Part shown: positions 23,280-34,945 of the stretch, one piece after another | How positions within the stretch are numbered: the first letter of the stretch is position 1 | Layout of the letters: every line of letters starts with the position of its first letter | Origin: Coccinella septempunctata | Lineage: Eukaryota; Arthropoda; Insecta; Coleoptera; Coccinellidae | Direction of reading: 5' to 3' | Assembly: GCF_907165205.1 (NCBI RefSeq) | Contig: NC_058190.1 | Location: forward strand, 33,507,345 to 33,571,344 | DNA: 64,000 nucleotides | The notes under the pieces: model-generated | What the model was told of the DNA's origin: nothing | The model's database searches: none | What the model saw: only the letters and a program-made list of their open reading frames with translations | Translations under genes and position numbers: made by a program

Positions 23280-24571
23280 TATACTCCATTCACATTTATT
23301 TTAGCAGTCGGTTGGCCATGAAATAATTTTCTCAAATTTTTGTAACTAGAACGGAGTAAGGTTGGCACCATAGACTTATTACTTATTTTTTTAATAAGTC
23401 TATCTAATGTCTATGGTTGGCACACATGAAATGTCGTTAATGTTATAACGCCGCCGTTTCCACAACTAATATAATATCAATTTTTATTACGAAAATGCCG
23501 AAAGTGATTGAAAAAAGAGACAGGGTTTCAGGAAGTGCTATTTAGAATTCAGGTGCGCTCATTCAAATAGTTATACCCTGATATTATAAAATCCATAATA
23601 CGTCAGACGGTAGCGAACATATTCATATGCAAGAGAATTTATATAATGTTTCATCTGAATCCAAACGACTTATACTTCAGATGAATATTTCACAATCAGA
23701 AAGATTGTGAATGAAGAGGATGACAAAGAATTTCCTTCTATTGGGAGAACCAAAAAAGTGGTGGCATTTGAGAATTTTATGTTTGAGTGAATTAATGCGA
23801 AAAGTTTAGTACAGGATTTTCGATGAATGTCATCGTAGAATAAGTTCCCGAAAATAGATTTTTCTATTTTTTATATGACTTGTTCTATACATTGTAAATG
23901 TTTAAAGGTACCAATAAATACCTAATTATTATTATTATTATTATATAATGTATTAAGATGAACAGCCACAAATACGCGCCAGTTGTCCAGTTAATTGTTT
24001 ATTCATGTGAAATTTTTGTTCAAAGGTGAAGTTCATCTTGACTTGAAACTTCCTTTAATTCCTTTTACTTATATTGATGCAAGATGATTTTTGTTGAAGA
24101 ATTTAACATTCTTGTTATTATCTGTTAATTCCTTCGGGGGATACCCATTCCCAACCACTGCATCATATGCATTTCATCCTCGGGTTAATATTTTTGAAAT
24201 CTACAACTGATATAACGTATTCAAACTTCAGCCAAAGAAGATAACGAACATCAACTCTCCTCAAGCTAGTGCATATTATGATATTATACTGATCTCTTGT
24301 GTTTTCCATCCAACTAACTGGATTTGGTACGCCTTCAATTAGTTTGTATAAACTTCAATTATGTTCGTTACATATTTTCCGATGAGATTCGACATTGTGC
24401 TGAAATACGTAATAACAGAAACTTTCACTTAGAACGGGCAACATAGCGTTTATTTAAAACCCAACAATGTTTTGACAAGCGTCATAACCCCACATTTTCG
24501 TACTAAACAGAGTGAAATATGTCAAATTACCATGGCCCACCGACTGCTAAAATAAGAGTGAATGGAGTATA
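23280..24571 (+). mobile_element. Element T, copy B
   Basis: Complete copy: starts TATACTCCATTCACATTTAT, ends AGTGAATGGAGTATA. It contains a 47-bp MITE plus an 8-bp duplication (23361-23423) and a short ATT microsatellite near 23925-23945. It lacks the pogo-like insert found in copy A. The right flank repeats that of copy A. Confidence 0.85.
23369..23415. mobile_element. 47-bp hAT-like micro-MITE with 8-bp target duplication
   Basis: GTTGGCAC at 23361-23368 is repeated at 23416-23423. Between them lie 47 bases that begin CATAGAC and end GTCTATG, with an internal pairing of AGACTTATTA and AATAAGTCT. Copies A and D of element T are continuous at this point (copy D has GGGTTGGCA once), so this is an insertion with an empty site. 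8-bp duplications are typical of hAT. Confidence 0.8.
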
Positions 24572-24719
24572 TAAACTTGCACCAGGTTTTTCTCTTGGCA
24601 GCTCCTATCAAACTCTGGAACTTCATCGAAATGTCAGTTTAACGTTTAACCGTAAAATTCAGAATGCAGAGTCTGTAATAATGAATTCGGCCATTTCGTT
24701 GAGGAATTTCAAGTAATAA
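24519..24719 (+). repeat. Second copy of the 65-codon ORF and conserved flank of element T
   Basis: Same arrangement as 18353-18553: 65 codons, seven or so amino-acid differences, mostly in the TIR part; the non-TIR half differs at three or four residues. The stop is directly followed by divergence of the two loci. No known domain. Confidence 0.45.
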
Positions 24720-26866
24720 TTATTCTTTCGAATGTCAGCAATACATTTTAAGTTTTCAAATAAAATAGCATTATGTATGAGTTTTAAGAGAGGTAAGTGT
24801 AACGGGGTACCATATAATTCGGCATGCTACAGGAGCTTAGGGAAAAAACCCTGTCTCCCAGTGGGTAGTGTAGTGATGACAAATTTGTTTACAGAATAAG
24901 CTTTTAATACTGAAGGTTTTCTTCTACATTGACATAAAAATGGCTTTCCTTTCTCCATTTCGAAATTATATCTGAACAGAAAACCAGAGCAAAAAACAAG
25001 AAAAAAAATAAATGATACAACCTTCATCGAATTGATTCGAAAATGTGATGGTAACTAAAGAAAAAATAATTAATTATATAGGTACTGAAGTTGTTCTCCA
25101 TTTACAATATGAAAAATTTCATCACTGCGTCAAAAATCTTCTGCTGAATTTATGAATGATCACTCTCGTCGTCAGAAATCCGTTCAGTACTGAAATTAAT
25201 AATATTGCTAATTCGACCAAGTTCGGTCTTCGAAGGGATGATTCTTTTGTTCGTCAGTTGTTCGAGGAACGCTACAAGACCCGTATATTGGGGAATCATC
25301 TCCCATGAATTCATCAGTAGTTATTCATTCAAAAATAAGAAAAAACGAGTGAGAAATTCAAAAGACTTCAAGAATTTCATTAACAATTTGTCAATGATTT
25401 AGGTAATTTTCGTTGATGAAATCAGGAATCTTGCCGAAACTTTAATCAAAACTTTAATGAACAGTAAACTCAAATGGTTCTATATGAATAAATAATAAAT
25501 ATGTAATATAAACTTATTGCATACAGTTAGACAAATTTACATTTGTGCCAGATAGGTAAGAAAAAAGAATTAACAAAAAAATGAATGTATTGGACTACAT
25601 ATTCAAATGAAATAAAAATTAATTTCCAAGATCTGAATTTCTAATGTTTACATTTACTTGATGATAACATGGCATCAATAATATTTCTTGAAATATTCAT
25701 CTATCCTACTCCTACGCCTCACGTTGAAGGACAAATCGCTATGACAATTCTTAGGATAATCCCACATCTGGAATATTTGTGCAAAGATGAAATATCTTTG
25801 GAAAGCTTCTGAATTTCAGTGAGGTGCTCATCAAAATTCGATGGATTATCCAAAAATTTGTTCATCATGCCGTTAGAAAGATCGAAATTGATAGCTTCTG
25901 AGTGAGGTTGAAAAAGAATAACCTGTATTTGGAGAGCTCCTTTTTAGTCTCTGCACACTGAATATTATATGTGGATTGTGGAATGAAGTCAATACCGATT
26001 TTCTATGTGGAAACCCACAAGTCCACAAAGATCATCGGAACATTTTATTCCACACTGCAAAATCCCCAATTCGGTCCACAAAAACCAGACGAACACGGAA
26101 ATGGTAATTATCCCGAAACCAAACGTTTGTCCCCCTTCGAAGGTCGTTCATCCATGTCGCAACAAAAAGTATCCAATATAGGAATGGAATCTCCACATCC
26201 ACTACGACTGTCTTTCTAGGGAAAACCGGAATTTATTTAGAGAATTCGAACCATCGGCTTGACGGTTGATTTTCTCTGATTGTTTCATTTCCGGCAATAT
26301 ATCCGCTTTGTGAGGGAACTGCATTGGCAGAGGGATACGTATTAGCTACATTAAACTGCCGTTAGTTGAATGGATTGGCTCTTACTGTAACCATCACTTC
26401 GAATTTCGGTTTTACGAACGCATTACTTGGCATAGAACAGGTCATGTACTTTTACGTCCAAGCATTTATTACTCTAAAATATTTTATGTTCGACTGAATC
26501 ATAAACACTTTATTTATGAATTCGTTTAGTGTCCATAATTGACTACTTTATTGGACACCACTTTAATGGACTCAACTGTCACTATCATTCTGTCAAGTAA
26601 ATATAAAAGATGCAAACAACACTTTATTCAACGAAGAAGAATTGAAGTTCGACCTAAAAACAAAATTATGAATTACTATTCTGAGAATTAGTGTGGTAGT
26701 GAATATTAAAAACACATTTTTTGTTATTGTAAAAATGCATGCCTGAGGATGTCGAGCTCGAAGTGGAAGCACAGTTTTCGATCTGCAATACTCTTGATAC
26801 TAGCATCAGCTACTTCCTGGCCCAATATTCAGGTGGCAACACTTATTTTAGTACTTTCCAATTCAT
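24720..26866. other. Gene-free stretch
   Basis: No recognised genes. The 82-codon frame at 25971-26219 and the 65-codon frame at 25205-25402 show no motif. Around 26230-26420 sequence is somewhat less AT-rich. Confidence 0.4.
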
Positions 26867-27112
26867 CTATGTAGTCCATAGCGAAGCACTTTTCTGAGCT
26901 TTCAATTCACTATTGAAGTAAGCGAGAATACTGTCTTCTGTCGATTTTACAATTTTCTTCGTTTTACACCACTTGTTATCGGCCGCATACATATTTTCAT
27001 AAGCACTTTTAGATTTAGTGGGTAAGAGAGATTCTTTGGCGCTTACGGCTAAATTTTCTACGCTTTCTTCTCCAGCACTATCCACTTTTTGGATTATTAT
27101 GCCGTTTGTCAT
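26867..27112 (-). pseudogene. N-terminal part of a Crypton-like tyrosine recombinase, truncated
   Basis: The minus frame starts at an ATG (27112) and runs 81 codons. After about 27 residues it reads SLLPTKSKSAYENMYAADNK, WCKTKK and ILAYFNSELKAQKSASLWTT. That pattern, a K-S-x-x-AYE-x-x-Y...W-C...LAYF...STLW-x-x-Y, is the core-binding (SAM-like) domain of the Crypton-derived recombinase genes common in insect genomes. A stop directly after LWTT removes the rest, including the catalytic R...H-x-x-R...Y domain. I see no continuation downstream, so this is a fragment. Confidence 0.6.
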
Positions 27113-27262
27113 AAAATTAAGGAAGTAAACAACTGTGTTTACTAGGGTTGCTAAGGTCGCTGGTTACTAAGGGAAGAAAATCAAAAGCACACTTAATGTT
27201 TTTCAGTAATAAGCCATTTCAGAAAATAAAATTTCTGCATTGCAGTCCAACATAAAGCTTTG

Positions 27263-27387
27263 TATGCAACTCGTACATAATTAGGCTTTATGGACTTGCC
27301 CAAGTTATTGACCTCGCTCGCTTTGCTCGCTCTGCCATAAACTTTTGGACTCGTCCATAAAGACCTAATTTATGTACTTGTTACATA
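27263..27387. repeat. Inverted repeat upstream of the recombinase fragment
   Basis: Arms 27263-27306 and 27340-27387 pair imperfectly (GTACATAATTAGGCTTTATG against complement of CATAAAGACCTAATTTATGT). The loop contains CGCTCGCTTTGCTCGC. It lies 150-275 bases upstream of the recombinase start and may be a terminal or promoter-proximal part of that element, or an independent MITE. Confidence 0.6.
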
Positions 27388-27917
27388 AATAGCTATTATT
27401 GATTCGGTACTTGCTTGGCGATAATAACCACATCATTTTTTGTTACTTTTTAGTCTATTGGTACTTGTTATGATTATAATATTGAAAGGAATTTTTAAAA
27501 ATGAAGTTTTGACAGGAAAAATATCGTCTTCTCAATATAATGGGAAGAAAAATAAAAAAGTTTGGACAGGAGAAATAACGTCTTCTCAATATAACGATAG
27601 AAAAAATAAGAGATGATACTGTAATAATGCACCCTGTATCTTTTTCAATGGAAAAGCGGCTTACCACTGGACAAGAAGTTTTTATTTTCAAGATGTTAAA
27701 ACACAAGATGTTAAAGCCGACTAAAATGGGAAAATGTGAATTCGGACCGAACATCAAGACAGGACTTGATGTTAAATTCTATATTTTTCTGGGGTGAAAG
27801 TTTAAATGAAACTCCTGGATAAATTAACATTTGAATCTAAAAAAAAATTAGGACTCCTTCACAAACACGTTTATTGAAATTCACAAACTTCACAACTTTT
27901 GCAATAATTTAAAATTT
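27388..27917. other. Gene-free stretch with a two-copy tandem repeat at 27504-27609
   Basis: Unit of about 53 bases, copies at 27504-27555 and 27557-27609, sharing CGTCTTCTCAATATAA and GACAGGA. The 100-codon minus frame 27455-27757 spans the repeat and is not recognised. Confidence 0.6.
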
Positions 27918-28165
27918 AACAGCTTGAACAAACGCAATAACGTCATCTAAGACAGATAATGCACCTCAGATGGTTTCACAAAGTTTCGAATGCAGAAGTC
28001 TTGCAACGCGCGACTCGTACAACAATTGAGACTCAAGTAACGGGGGCCCGACTCAGATGGAGGGGCCACATTCTGAGGATGCAAGACACAAGTCTCCCCA
28101 AAATAGCTCTGTATGGCAAATTGACAGAGGGAGTCCGGAAACCAGGAGGCCAATATAAGCGGACA
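27918..28165 (+). pseudogene. Fragment of a zinc-finger-ended non-LTR retrotransposon (family V, copy 1)
   Basis: The frame 27930-28165 reads RWFHKVSNAEVLQRATRTTI, ETQVTGARLRWRGHILRMQD and LPKIALYGKLTEGVRKPGGQ. It aligns with copies at 36915-37793 (minus), 38930-39715 and 56711-56960. R-x-R-W-x-GH-x-x-RM followed by L-Y-G-x-L-x-x-G-x-R is the post-polymerase region of widespread animal non-LTR retroelements (CR1/RTE-type group; clade not settled). Both ends are missing. Confidence 0.75.
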
Positions 28166-29258
28166 GAGACATTCCTCCGCCAGATGTTACATCTGTTTGT
28201 TATATCTCAGATGTTATTTCTGGCATTGAATATAAGTTCTGCATTTCATTTTGGTCGTCATCATCGATTTGAGTTATGGGGTACTGATGACGGCAAATAA
28301 GCCAGAAACCGGTTCACCTACTACTCTTTCGATTGATGGCGACACGTTCCATGCAGTTCACTTCTCAATTTAGATTTCCTACTTATCCATTTTCATTAAG
28401 AATATATACTTTTCAACAGATAATTAACCACATGTATCTTAATCTGACACGTTAGAGTATGTACAATGATCGTTTTTTTTTACTATTCTGACAAGCTCTC
28501 CTAGACATTCCCCCCTATATACAAATCTGATTTTTGGTTGGGGGTAGTCTACAGGGTCCAAGGTATTTATCCCCCTTTACATTAATCTGACACTCTCGAG
28601 TAAATCCCGAATTTCCCTCTTGGGCTCCCCAACTATTGCGCCTCCTTTGCTATTATTATATCTTCTTGAATTTTAGGTTCTCCATAGATAGTCGGTATAT
28701 CCACAGAGAAAATAATATCATTGTATGATGATACCCACTTCAATGGCTTTCAGATTGTTTCTATATCCACTCCTTAAAATCTCCCCTTTTCCTTACCCAA
28801 GGATAAGGCACGAAATCTCTACCAAATTACACAAATACACAACAACACAAAACAGACAATTCCAGGATACGGAAACAACTAACCGCAATTTCATAGGGGA
28901 ATGAGTCCCCAGCAAACTTAAATAGGTTTGTGGGTTGTTACAAAAGCTCAAAAGGGTGAGTCCCTATGTTCAGTTATGCTCCGGAAACGTGGAACAATGC
29001 TTTGACTTGCAGTTTCGAAAACTTTCTGCATCATCGATTCTGTCTGATATACTGAATGGAAAATTTCGTTTCAATCGAGGTCTTGTTGATTGTCAGAGAT
29101 CAGAGATTGATCTACCTACATCATGATCGACGAACAATTCGCTTCTGGCAGTGTTCAGTTTCTGACACTCCAAGTTGACGATACTATGACTTGAACTGAA
29201 CATACAGATGTAGTATGATGTAAATTGAGCAAATCGTATTTCGCAATCAACAGAGTTA
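28166..29258. other. Gene-free stretch; hammerhead-like block at 28283-28308
   Basis: 28283-28308 reads CTGATGA, a GGC...GCC pair with loop, and GAAACCGG, resembling hammerhead cores and the tails at 21309-21337 and 35367-35400. The rest has no gene. The 63-codon frame 28935-29126 is not recognised. Confidence 0.4.
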
Positions 29259-29409
29259 GGGTGACCGGCCACCGAATGCGAAGTTGTGCGATGCTGAGCG
29301 TTTTCAATGCTAAATAACGAGCTGCGTCACTCGATTCATAGCTTGTCAATTATATTAGCATTGAAAACGCTCAGCTTCGCACAACTTCGCATTCGGTGGC
29401 CGGTCACCC
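29259..29409. mobile_element. Harbinger-type MITE (151 bp, 56-bp arms, TTA duplication)
   Basis: TTA at 29256-29258 and 29410-29412 flank near-perfect inverted arms beginning GGGTGACCGGCCACCGAATG; over 54 bases I see one mismatch. The loop is about 45 bases. A 3-bp TTA/TWA duplication with a GGG start fits PIF/Harbinger. The near-identity of the arms means either a recent insertion or ongoing gene conversion, and a transcript would form a long hairpin. Confidence 0.85.
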
Positions 29410-29534
29410 TTAGAAGCAACTTCCCCATATCAACTCTGTTAGACATTGATTATAACCTAGCAATCTAGCATATTTTTTGTTGTTTTTATCTGTCAATTTT
29501 GAGATTAACAATCCATCTAAAAACAAGCTAAAAG

Positions 29535-29870
29535 ATCATTTTTCTCAAGCACAATATTCTCACAGTCCCTTGTGTATACTTGTATCGTTGCTTGATTAAT
29601 GCAAGAGAGGATATACACAGAATGAATAAGCTCTCTAGTCATCATAATTATAACTCAAGACATGGTGCAAGATTATGCATCCCGGTTCACAGAAAATCAA
29701 TATATCAGTTAATTTTTGTAACCACCTTCCTTCCAAATTCAAAGTCCCACGTGAGACCCAGTTCAAAAATTTCATAAAAAGATTGTTATGGTCAAAATAT
29801 TATTATAGTATATCCAATTTTCAGAGCTACTGCGATATATGGAATTTATGTGAACTTTTATAATTTATTT
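29535..29870 (+). pseudogene. C-terminal relic of a Jockey-like non-LTR protein with frameshifts
   Basis: Two frames must be combined to see the homology: MNKLSSHHNYNSRHGARLCI (from about 29620) and FCNHLPSKFK, ETQFKNFIKRLL (29675-29863). The pattern H-N-Y-x-T/S-R-x-x-x-x-I-P...F-N-x-LP...F-K-x-x-I/L-K-x-x-L closes many insect Jockey-type ORF2 proteins. The 3' part to about 29990 is T-rich non-coding tail. Upstream polymerase is missing. Confidence 0.6.
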
Positions 29871-32552
29871 GTAAACCTTGTTTACCATTTGTTCTTATAT
29901 TCTATATTTTAACCTATAGTTGCATTTTTCGGACTATGCGATATTTAATTGTATTTATATCTGTATGTCCTATCTAGCATAGAATCTAATATTGCTTACT
30001 GACGAACAGCTGGACGAAAAGTAATTCAGTACGAAAAGTGAATCAGGACGAAAAGTACTGACATCGACATCGACATAGTCGATGTCGAATGTAATTTTTT
30101 GTTTAGGTCGACGAAAAAATTCTCCACACTAGAGTGAAATTCCCATTATAATCGGACACCTTCATCCCGAGTTATGGAAGTGAAACAAAGAAACTAACAA
30201 ACACACAGAGTTCTGCATTTATAATATCAGTAGTATCAGGAAGTAAGGATCCTTCGAGGCATGTCATATAAAAAATTAAGGACAGAATTGAATATATCGG
30301 TTCTGTCGAATTTGAAAAAATTAGTTATTGTTTCGTGACAAAGTCAAAAGTCAAGAATTGATTTATAGGATACTGATGGCTAGATGACAAATAGGTAGTG
30401 CCCATTTGCACCATCAAAATTAATGTTATATAACTTATTTCAGTGATTGCCGAGGTGATTGCTATGGTTAATGAAATGGAAATCAGAGGAATAAGGAGGC
30501 CTTCACGTTAAGCCTGACTTAAATTCGTTAGTGCAAACCGAGGTGCAAACGGAAATGAGGAAGAAAAGATCTGATGCAGTCACATTCCAAGAGAATTTTG
30601 CAAGACCTAATAATAAGTTTCTGTAAATGTAGTTAATGGATAGGTTTACCTTTTGAAATTATTTATTGCGCTCTTGTTTTCATGAACAAGAGCGTTATCA
30701 TTTTCCCAAATGTCTTTTATTTTGAAGTTATGGAGTAGAAAAACTCATCGTAGCTCGGACAACAATTTGCAGTCTGTTCAAACAATATTGATTCAGTCCG
30801 AACGCTCTTTTGTGGTTGAAAAGTGGTACGAAAGTGGTTGACAAGACGTGAGGTTGTTTGTGATTGTGTTCTAAATTATGCGAACTGCTTTTTCAGAATC
30901 AGTTCCGAACCAGTCAGAGGAATTGATTCAGTGCAGAATTTGTTCATGATAGTAAGAGAACTAGTGTAGGAACCAAAATACATATTCATTAGGGGCAGAT
31001 TTAATTGACGTTGTTCAAATAGTCAATTTCATACTGGTAGATTCAGTTACTCACCTGAATTTCCATGCCATTTTCATGGAAACCATTCACTGCTATCCAT
31101 TTTCACGGTATGAAATTGAAAGCCCAGGTGGACCAGGTCCGTTCATTCGATCATCGCGACAGTTCACTTAAATGATCTTTAATCGAATCATGGATAACCA
31201 ATGGGCGCAATCACCGTAACGTGTGCTCAGTGTGGCATTAAACTTGGTAAACGATTTTCCGAAGTAGCATTAATCCAATAACACGATTACAACCTATCAC
31301 TGGTATAATATCGGTTGCGGAATGTTGTTCAAGAAGTTTCATGGACGTTGTGCGCTCATTGCCTCATATGTTGTATTGGAATTCAATCATCTCTCTCTTT
31401 TCGTGCCAATTTATCTGATGCTGATGGGAATAATTATAATTTAATTCATGTCAGGCGAATTCTATGAATTATCATTAATTTTTCCATTAACGGTTAATGA
31501 AATGAGTTGCCACCTCGACATTCACGCCTAAAGAAATTATCACTATTAATTCAAATGCATAACGCCCATCGGTATAGTTATTAACAGACCACACACCATT
31601 ATTCACATTATGGGAGACCGAGGAGAGTTTTGACAATTTTTACTCCAACTATCAGCTCAGAAGCATTCTATATCTTATCTATCAGTTAAAAGTCAATGTC
31701 AATGTAGCCCAATTTTTATCATTGTATCAGAAATAACCTTGAAAATTAAAAGGATCATTAAGGGAAAGAAATACCTCAAGAATCTTTATTCAAAAACAGC
31801 ATTCACTACTTCGTAATTTACGCTTTCAATTTTGTACGTAGAGCTTAATTAAAGGACGTCTTGATGACACCCCGTCTCGTTTTTCTCCAATTTGGTTGGT
31901 TTTTTTTATAGGGAAAAAAAATTGAACTTTAGTGGGGTGACATCGACGATTCAATTCTTCATATTGTGAAAATTTTTATAGTGATATATATGGTAATTTC
32001 TATTCTTCAACTGTAACAGTTCGTAATTCAGACTATTGCTCAAAGATGTGGCACATTTCCGTATTAGGGGTAGCACTCGTAAAGCAAGCAATGTACTACT
32101 TCCTTTCAAGTTTTCTGTGGAATTCTGCAGAAAATGAAATTTCTTCCTATGTCACAACTTTCCTAATGCCAAGGTCCGTTGTGACTTGTGAGAAATACCG
32201 TGGTATTTGTCATGTATTAGGTTTATTAGGTGAATACCAAAATAAAAACCTTATATTTGTGATAAATAAATACCTCATTTCTTTCGAATCGGGTAGGTAC
32301 TTTAATCATTAAGTATCTGATATGACTGTAGGTATTTGATTATACATATAATATCCAATCTAAAAATCTGAATTTAATCTGCTTAACGTCAGACGTATCG
32401 GAACTTGCCACCAGTGTAAGCTTCACCAGACCTGCCTCAGCATTTGCTAATCTTTTTCGATTACCACACGACAAATGAAAAAACTTTGCCAGAAAACTAT
32501 GAACCAGACAAAAAATTATTGGTGATTTCAAAATGAGATGTGAATACAAAAA
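29871..32552. other. Gene-free stretch, largely repeat-poor
   Basis: A short perfect hairpin (CATCGAC-ATA-GTCGATG) is at 30069-30085. The segment 31160-31620 is a candidate conserved non-coding block: less AT-rich, with ATTA/TAAT homeodomain-type cores at 31430-31560. The 88-codon frame 32046-32312 is unrecognised. Confidence 0.35.
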
Positions 32553-32822
32553 TACAATATAGGGCTAGTGAACTTGAAAGACTGAAACATAAGAGAAAAA
32601 ATATAACAATAATACAAAAATAATATGTAACGATATAGATGCAATCGAAATTTGGGTGGAGAACTAATTTTTAAAAATTTTTCTTATACAATATAGGGCT
32701 AGTGAACTTGGAAGACTGAAACATAAGAGAAAAAATATAACAAAAATACAAATATAATATGTAACGATATAGATGCAATCATAATTTGGGTGAAAAACTA
32801 ATTTAAAAAAAATTTTCTTATA
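32553..32822. repeat. Tandem duplication, two units of 134 bp
   Basis: Units start at 32553 and 32687 with TACAATATAGGGCTAGTGAA and share ATGTAACGATATAGATGCAA; they differ at only a handful of positions. Recent local duplication, non-coding. Confidence 0.9.
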
Positions 32823-32944
32823 CAAAAGTCGTACAATCACAACAGCTTTACGTTAACTGCTATCGACTATTGCGTAAAATAAAGAGGCTCACAACCAGCA
32901 AACGCGCGTTGTTGACAGATCATAGGTTTCAAGAAATCGACTAT

Positions 32945-33080
32945 AGGTTTGTTCGCAGAGTGGTTTGCAACGGTTGTGAACTTTACAGAGCAACTCAATT
33001 CCATTTTAGGGTAGCGAAATTCCATTTGCACTTGCTCTGTATAGTTCACAACCGTTGTGAACCACTCTACGAACAAGCCT
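32945..33080. mobile_element. Palindromic MITE (136 bp, arms about 49 bp)
   Basis: AGGTTTGTTCGCAGAGTGG at 32945 pairs with the complement of CCACTCTACGAACAAGCCT ending at 33080; the arms share CAACGGTTGTGAAC and ACAGAGCAA. Loop about 38 bases. Target duplication not clear. Frames on both strands are by-products of the palindrome. Confidence 0.8.
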
Positions 33081-33619
33081 TTTATCACAAGTCTCCTCGG
33101 TCTTGCCTACTATCAGGTTTCCAGAACTCTATTGGAATATTCCGAATATTTGATGATATGGATGAAACCCGGTATACTGAAATTATTATTATCATTAGGA
33201 CGACTGATTCGAATAACAATGTTCCAGTTTTTATTTTCATACTAGATTTTAGGGTATTATTTGCCTGATGTTAGCTGAAGCATTGAAATGAGGGGATGCA
33301 TCGATTTTCAGATTATTTATAGATGTAGGTCCCTAATCATCATTCAGTGATATTGTGAGTTTACATTGATATATTTGGTACAAAAGCCATACTCGGACCA
33401 CGGGGTGAATTCATTCAAAATATGGAGACAACAATTCGTGTTTCCTTATTACTTTTATTTGATATCAATCAGTAGCAACAATAGTTTACTATTTTTGAAA
33501 AATATGTTGAAACTATTTAAAAAATAATTTATTTTATTTATTAAAAAAATTTTTAATCAACTAATTGATCTTTCAGCTAATGTACTGAGTATAAAATTAA
33601 TGGGATCTCTTAAATTAAC
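33081..33619. other. Gene-free stretch
   Basis: AT-rich sequence without recognised element; runs of T/A at 33515-33560. Confidence 0.4.
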
Positions 33620-34247
33620 TTATACGTACAAATATTTCAACAGTAGATTCTTGAGGTCGACACTGTCGAAAAAAAACTTTTTTTCTATACCATTTTCCCA
33701 TTCGGCCCTGATAAAAAAATATAGCCATTTTGAGTTTGCCATCCCTTGAAAAACAAAATTACCTTCGGAATAACTAGCTAAATATGTGACACTGTGACAC
33801 ATCTGTGTATCTTTTAAGTTTTATTCAGCCAAAGTACCCAATTTTTCAAATATCAAAGATACTTTTCAATTTTTCAACATCAAATTATTCGAAAACGGCC
33901 CATTATAAGAGGAAATATGAAGAATACTTTTATTTTACAAAACGATCAAATATTCATTAGATATTGTCCAACTTAGTTTCAAGAGTTGGGTTCTTTGAAG
34001 ATGTGGGTGATATCTTGTGTTCCAAAAAGATTCATCAAATAAATAAAAAAACTACATTCCGAAATTCATTCCATTCGATAAAACCGTTTGTGAGATAGAA
34101 ATAAAAATAGAATTTTTTATGGTTTTTCAACAGCCCGTATCTTTTAAACGGAGCCGAATCCGAGAAGATTGTGAAGGAATAAAGTGATTCTTCTGACCCC
34201 AAAAGCCTACTGTTAAGATATTTGTACAAATCAAAGACTCACCCTGT
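33620..34247. repeat. MITE family R, copy 3
   Basis: Inverted ends: ACGTACAAATATTTCAACAG (left) and the complement of the right end CAAAGACTCACCCTGT at 34232-34247. The body matches copies 1 and 2: ACACATCTGTGTATCTTTT, TCGAAAACGGCCCATTATA, TCGATAAAACCGTTTGTGAG. The three copies, in both orientations, define the family. Non-coding. Confidence 0.8.
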
Positions 34248-34499
34248 ATATCTTTGAACTAACAACTGAATTACATGATTTTCACTAACATTGTTTGTTA
34301 TTGTTTAACCAAATGTTTAACCAATAAACGCTATCACTATCGGCTATTGCTACCACAGTTGGCAGAGGTGTTTCCGATATTCTCCTTATGATCTTTTTTC
34401 ATGAGCCAAATTGAATGGTACCACTCCACCTCCTGAAGTCTGCTGCACCTCATATACTCATTTAATTAATTAATATCTAAAAATAATTTTGATATTTTT

Positions 34500-34945
34500 G
34501 ATGACTTTGGTATCGATGTGTCATCTCCTAAGAGGTGAAATAGTAGAAATAGCGTACAAACCGGTCAATACTGTTAGGGCATTTTATTCCAGATTGAAGT
34601 CAAAAACTGCACTAGACTCAAAATCAAATGTTGTTTATAGAATACCTTGCCGTGATTGCAAAAACGACGATAACTGAGCACAAAAGAGACTGTGTTAATA
34701 TTTACAATCCCAATATAAAAATAAAGATAATAACACAGCATTAGCTGGACATACTTTGAAAACGTAACACTCTTTTAATTTTGAAGGTGTCACTATTTTA
34801 GATACTCAAACCAACTTGAAAAAAAGATTGTTCTGTGAAATGCTTGAAATTAAAAAAGATGCGAATTCTGTTAACAAGAGAAGCGACATTGATAACTTGA
34901 ATACGGCCTATTTTGATCTCATACAGAGAATACGAGATTTATAAC
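34500..34945 (+). pseudogene. Penelope-like element relic: end of the GIY-YIG endonuclease region
   Basis: The first frame (34489-34677) ends VVYRIPCRDCKNDDN and is preceded by KPVNTVRAFYSRLKSKT. S-N-V-V-Y-x-I-P-C-x-x-C is the entry into the GIY-YIG nuclease of Penelope-like elements; here the Y-I-G-Q-T block that should follow is lost. Further frames hold KRDCVNIYNP, then HSFNFEGVTILDTQTNLKKR and LFCEMLEIKKDANSVNKRSD, the family's C-terminal region. Reverse transcriptase is absent. Several frameshifts, dead. Confidence 0.75.

Noticed and set aside
27455..27757. 100-codon minus frame
   Set aside because: Explained by a tandem DNA repeat; residues repeat with the DNA.
28935..29126. 63-codon frame as part of the Jockey relic at 29535
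   Set aside because: Residues do not fit the polymerase thumb and a MITE lies in between.
32870..33268. 132-codon plus frame
   Set aside because: It runs through a palindromic MITE and continues into unrelated DNA.
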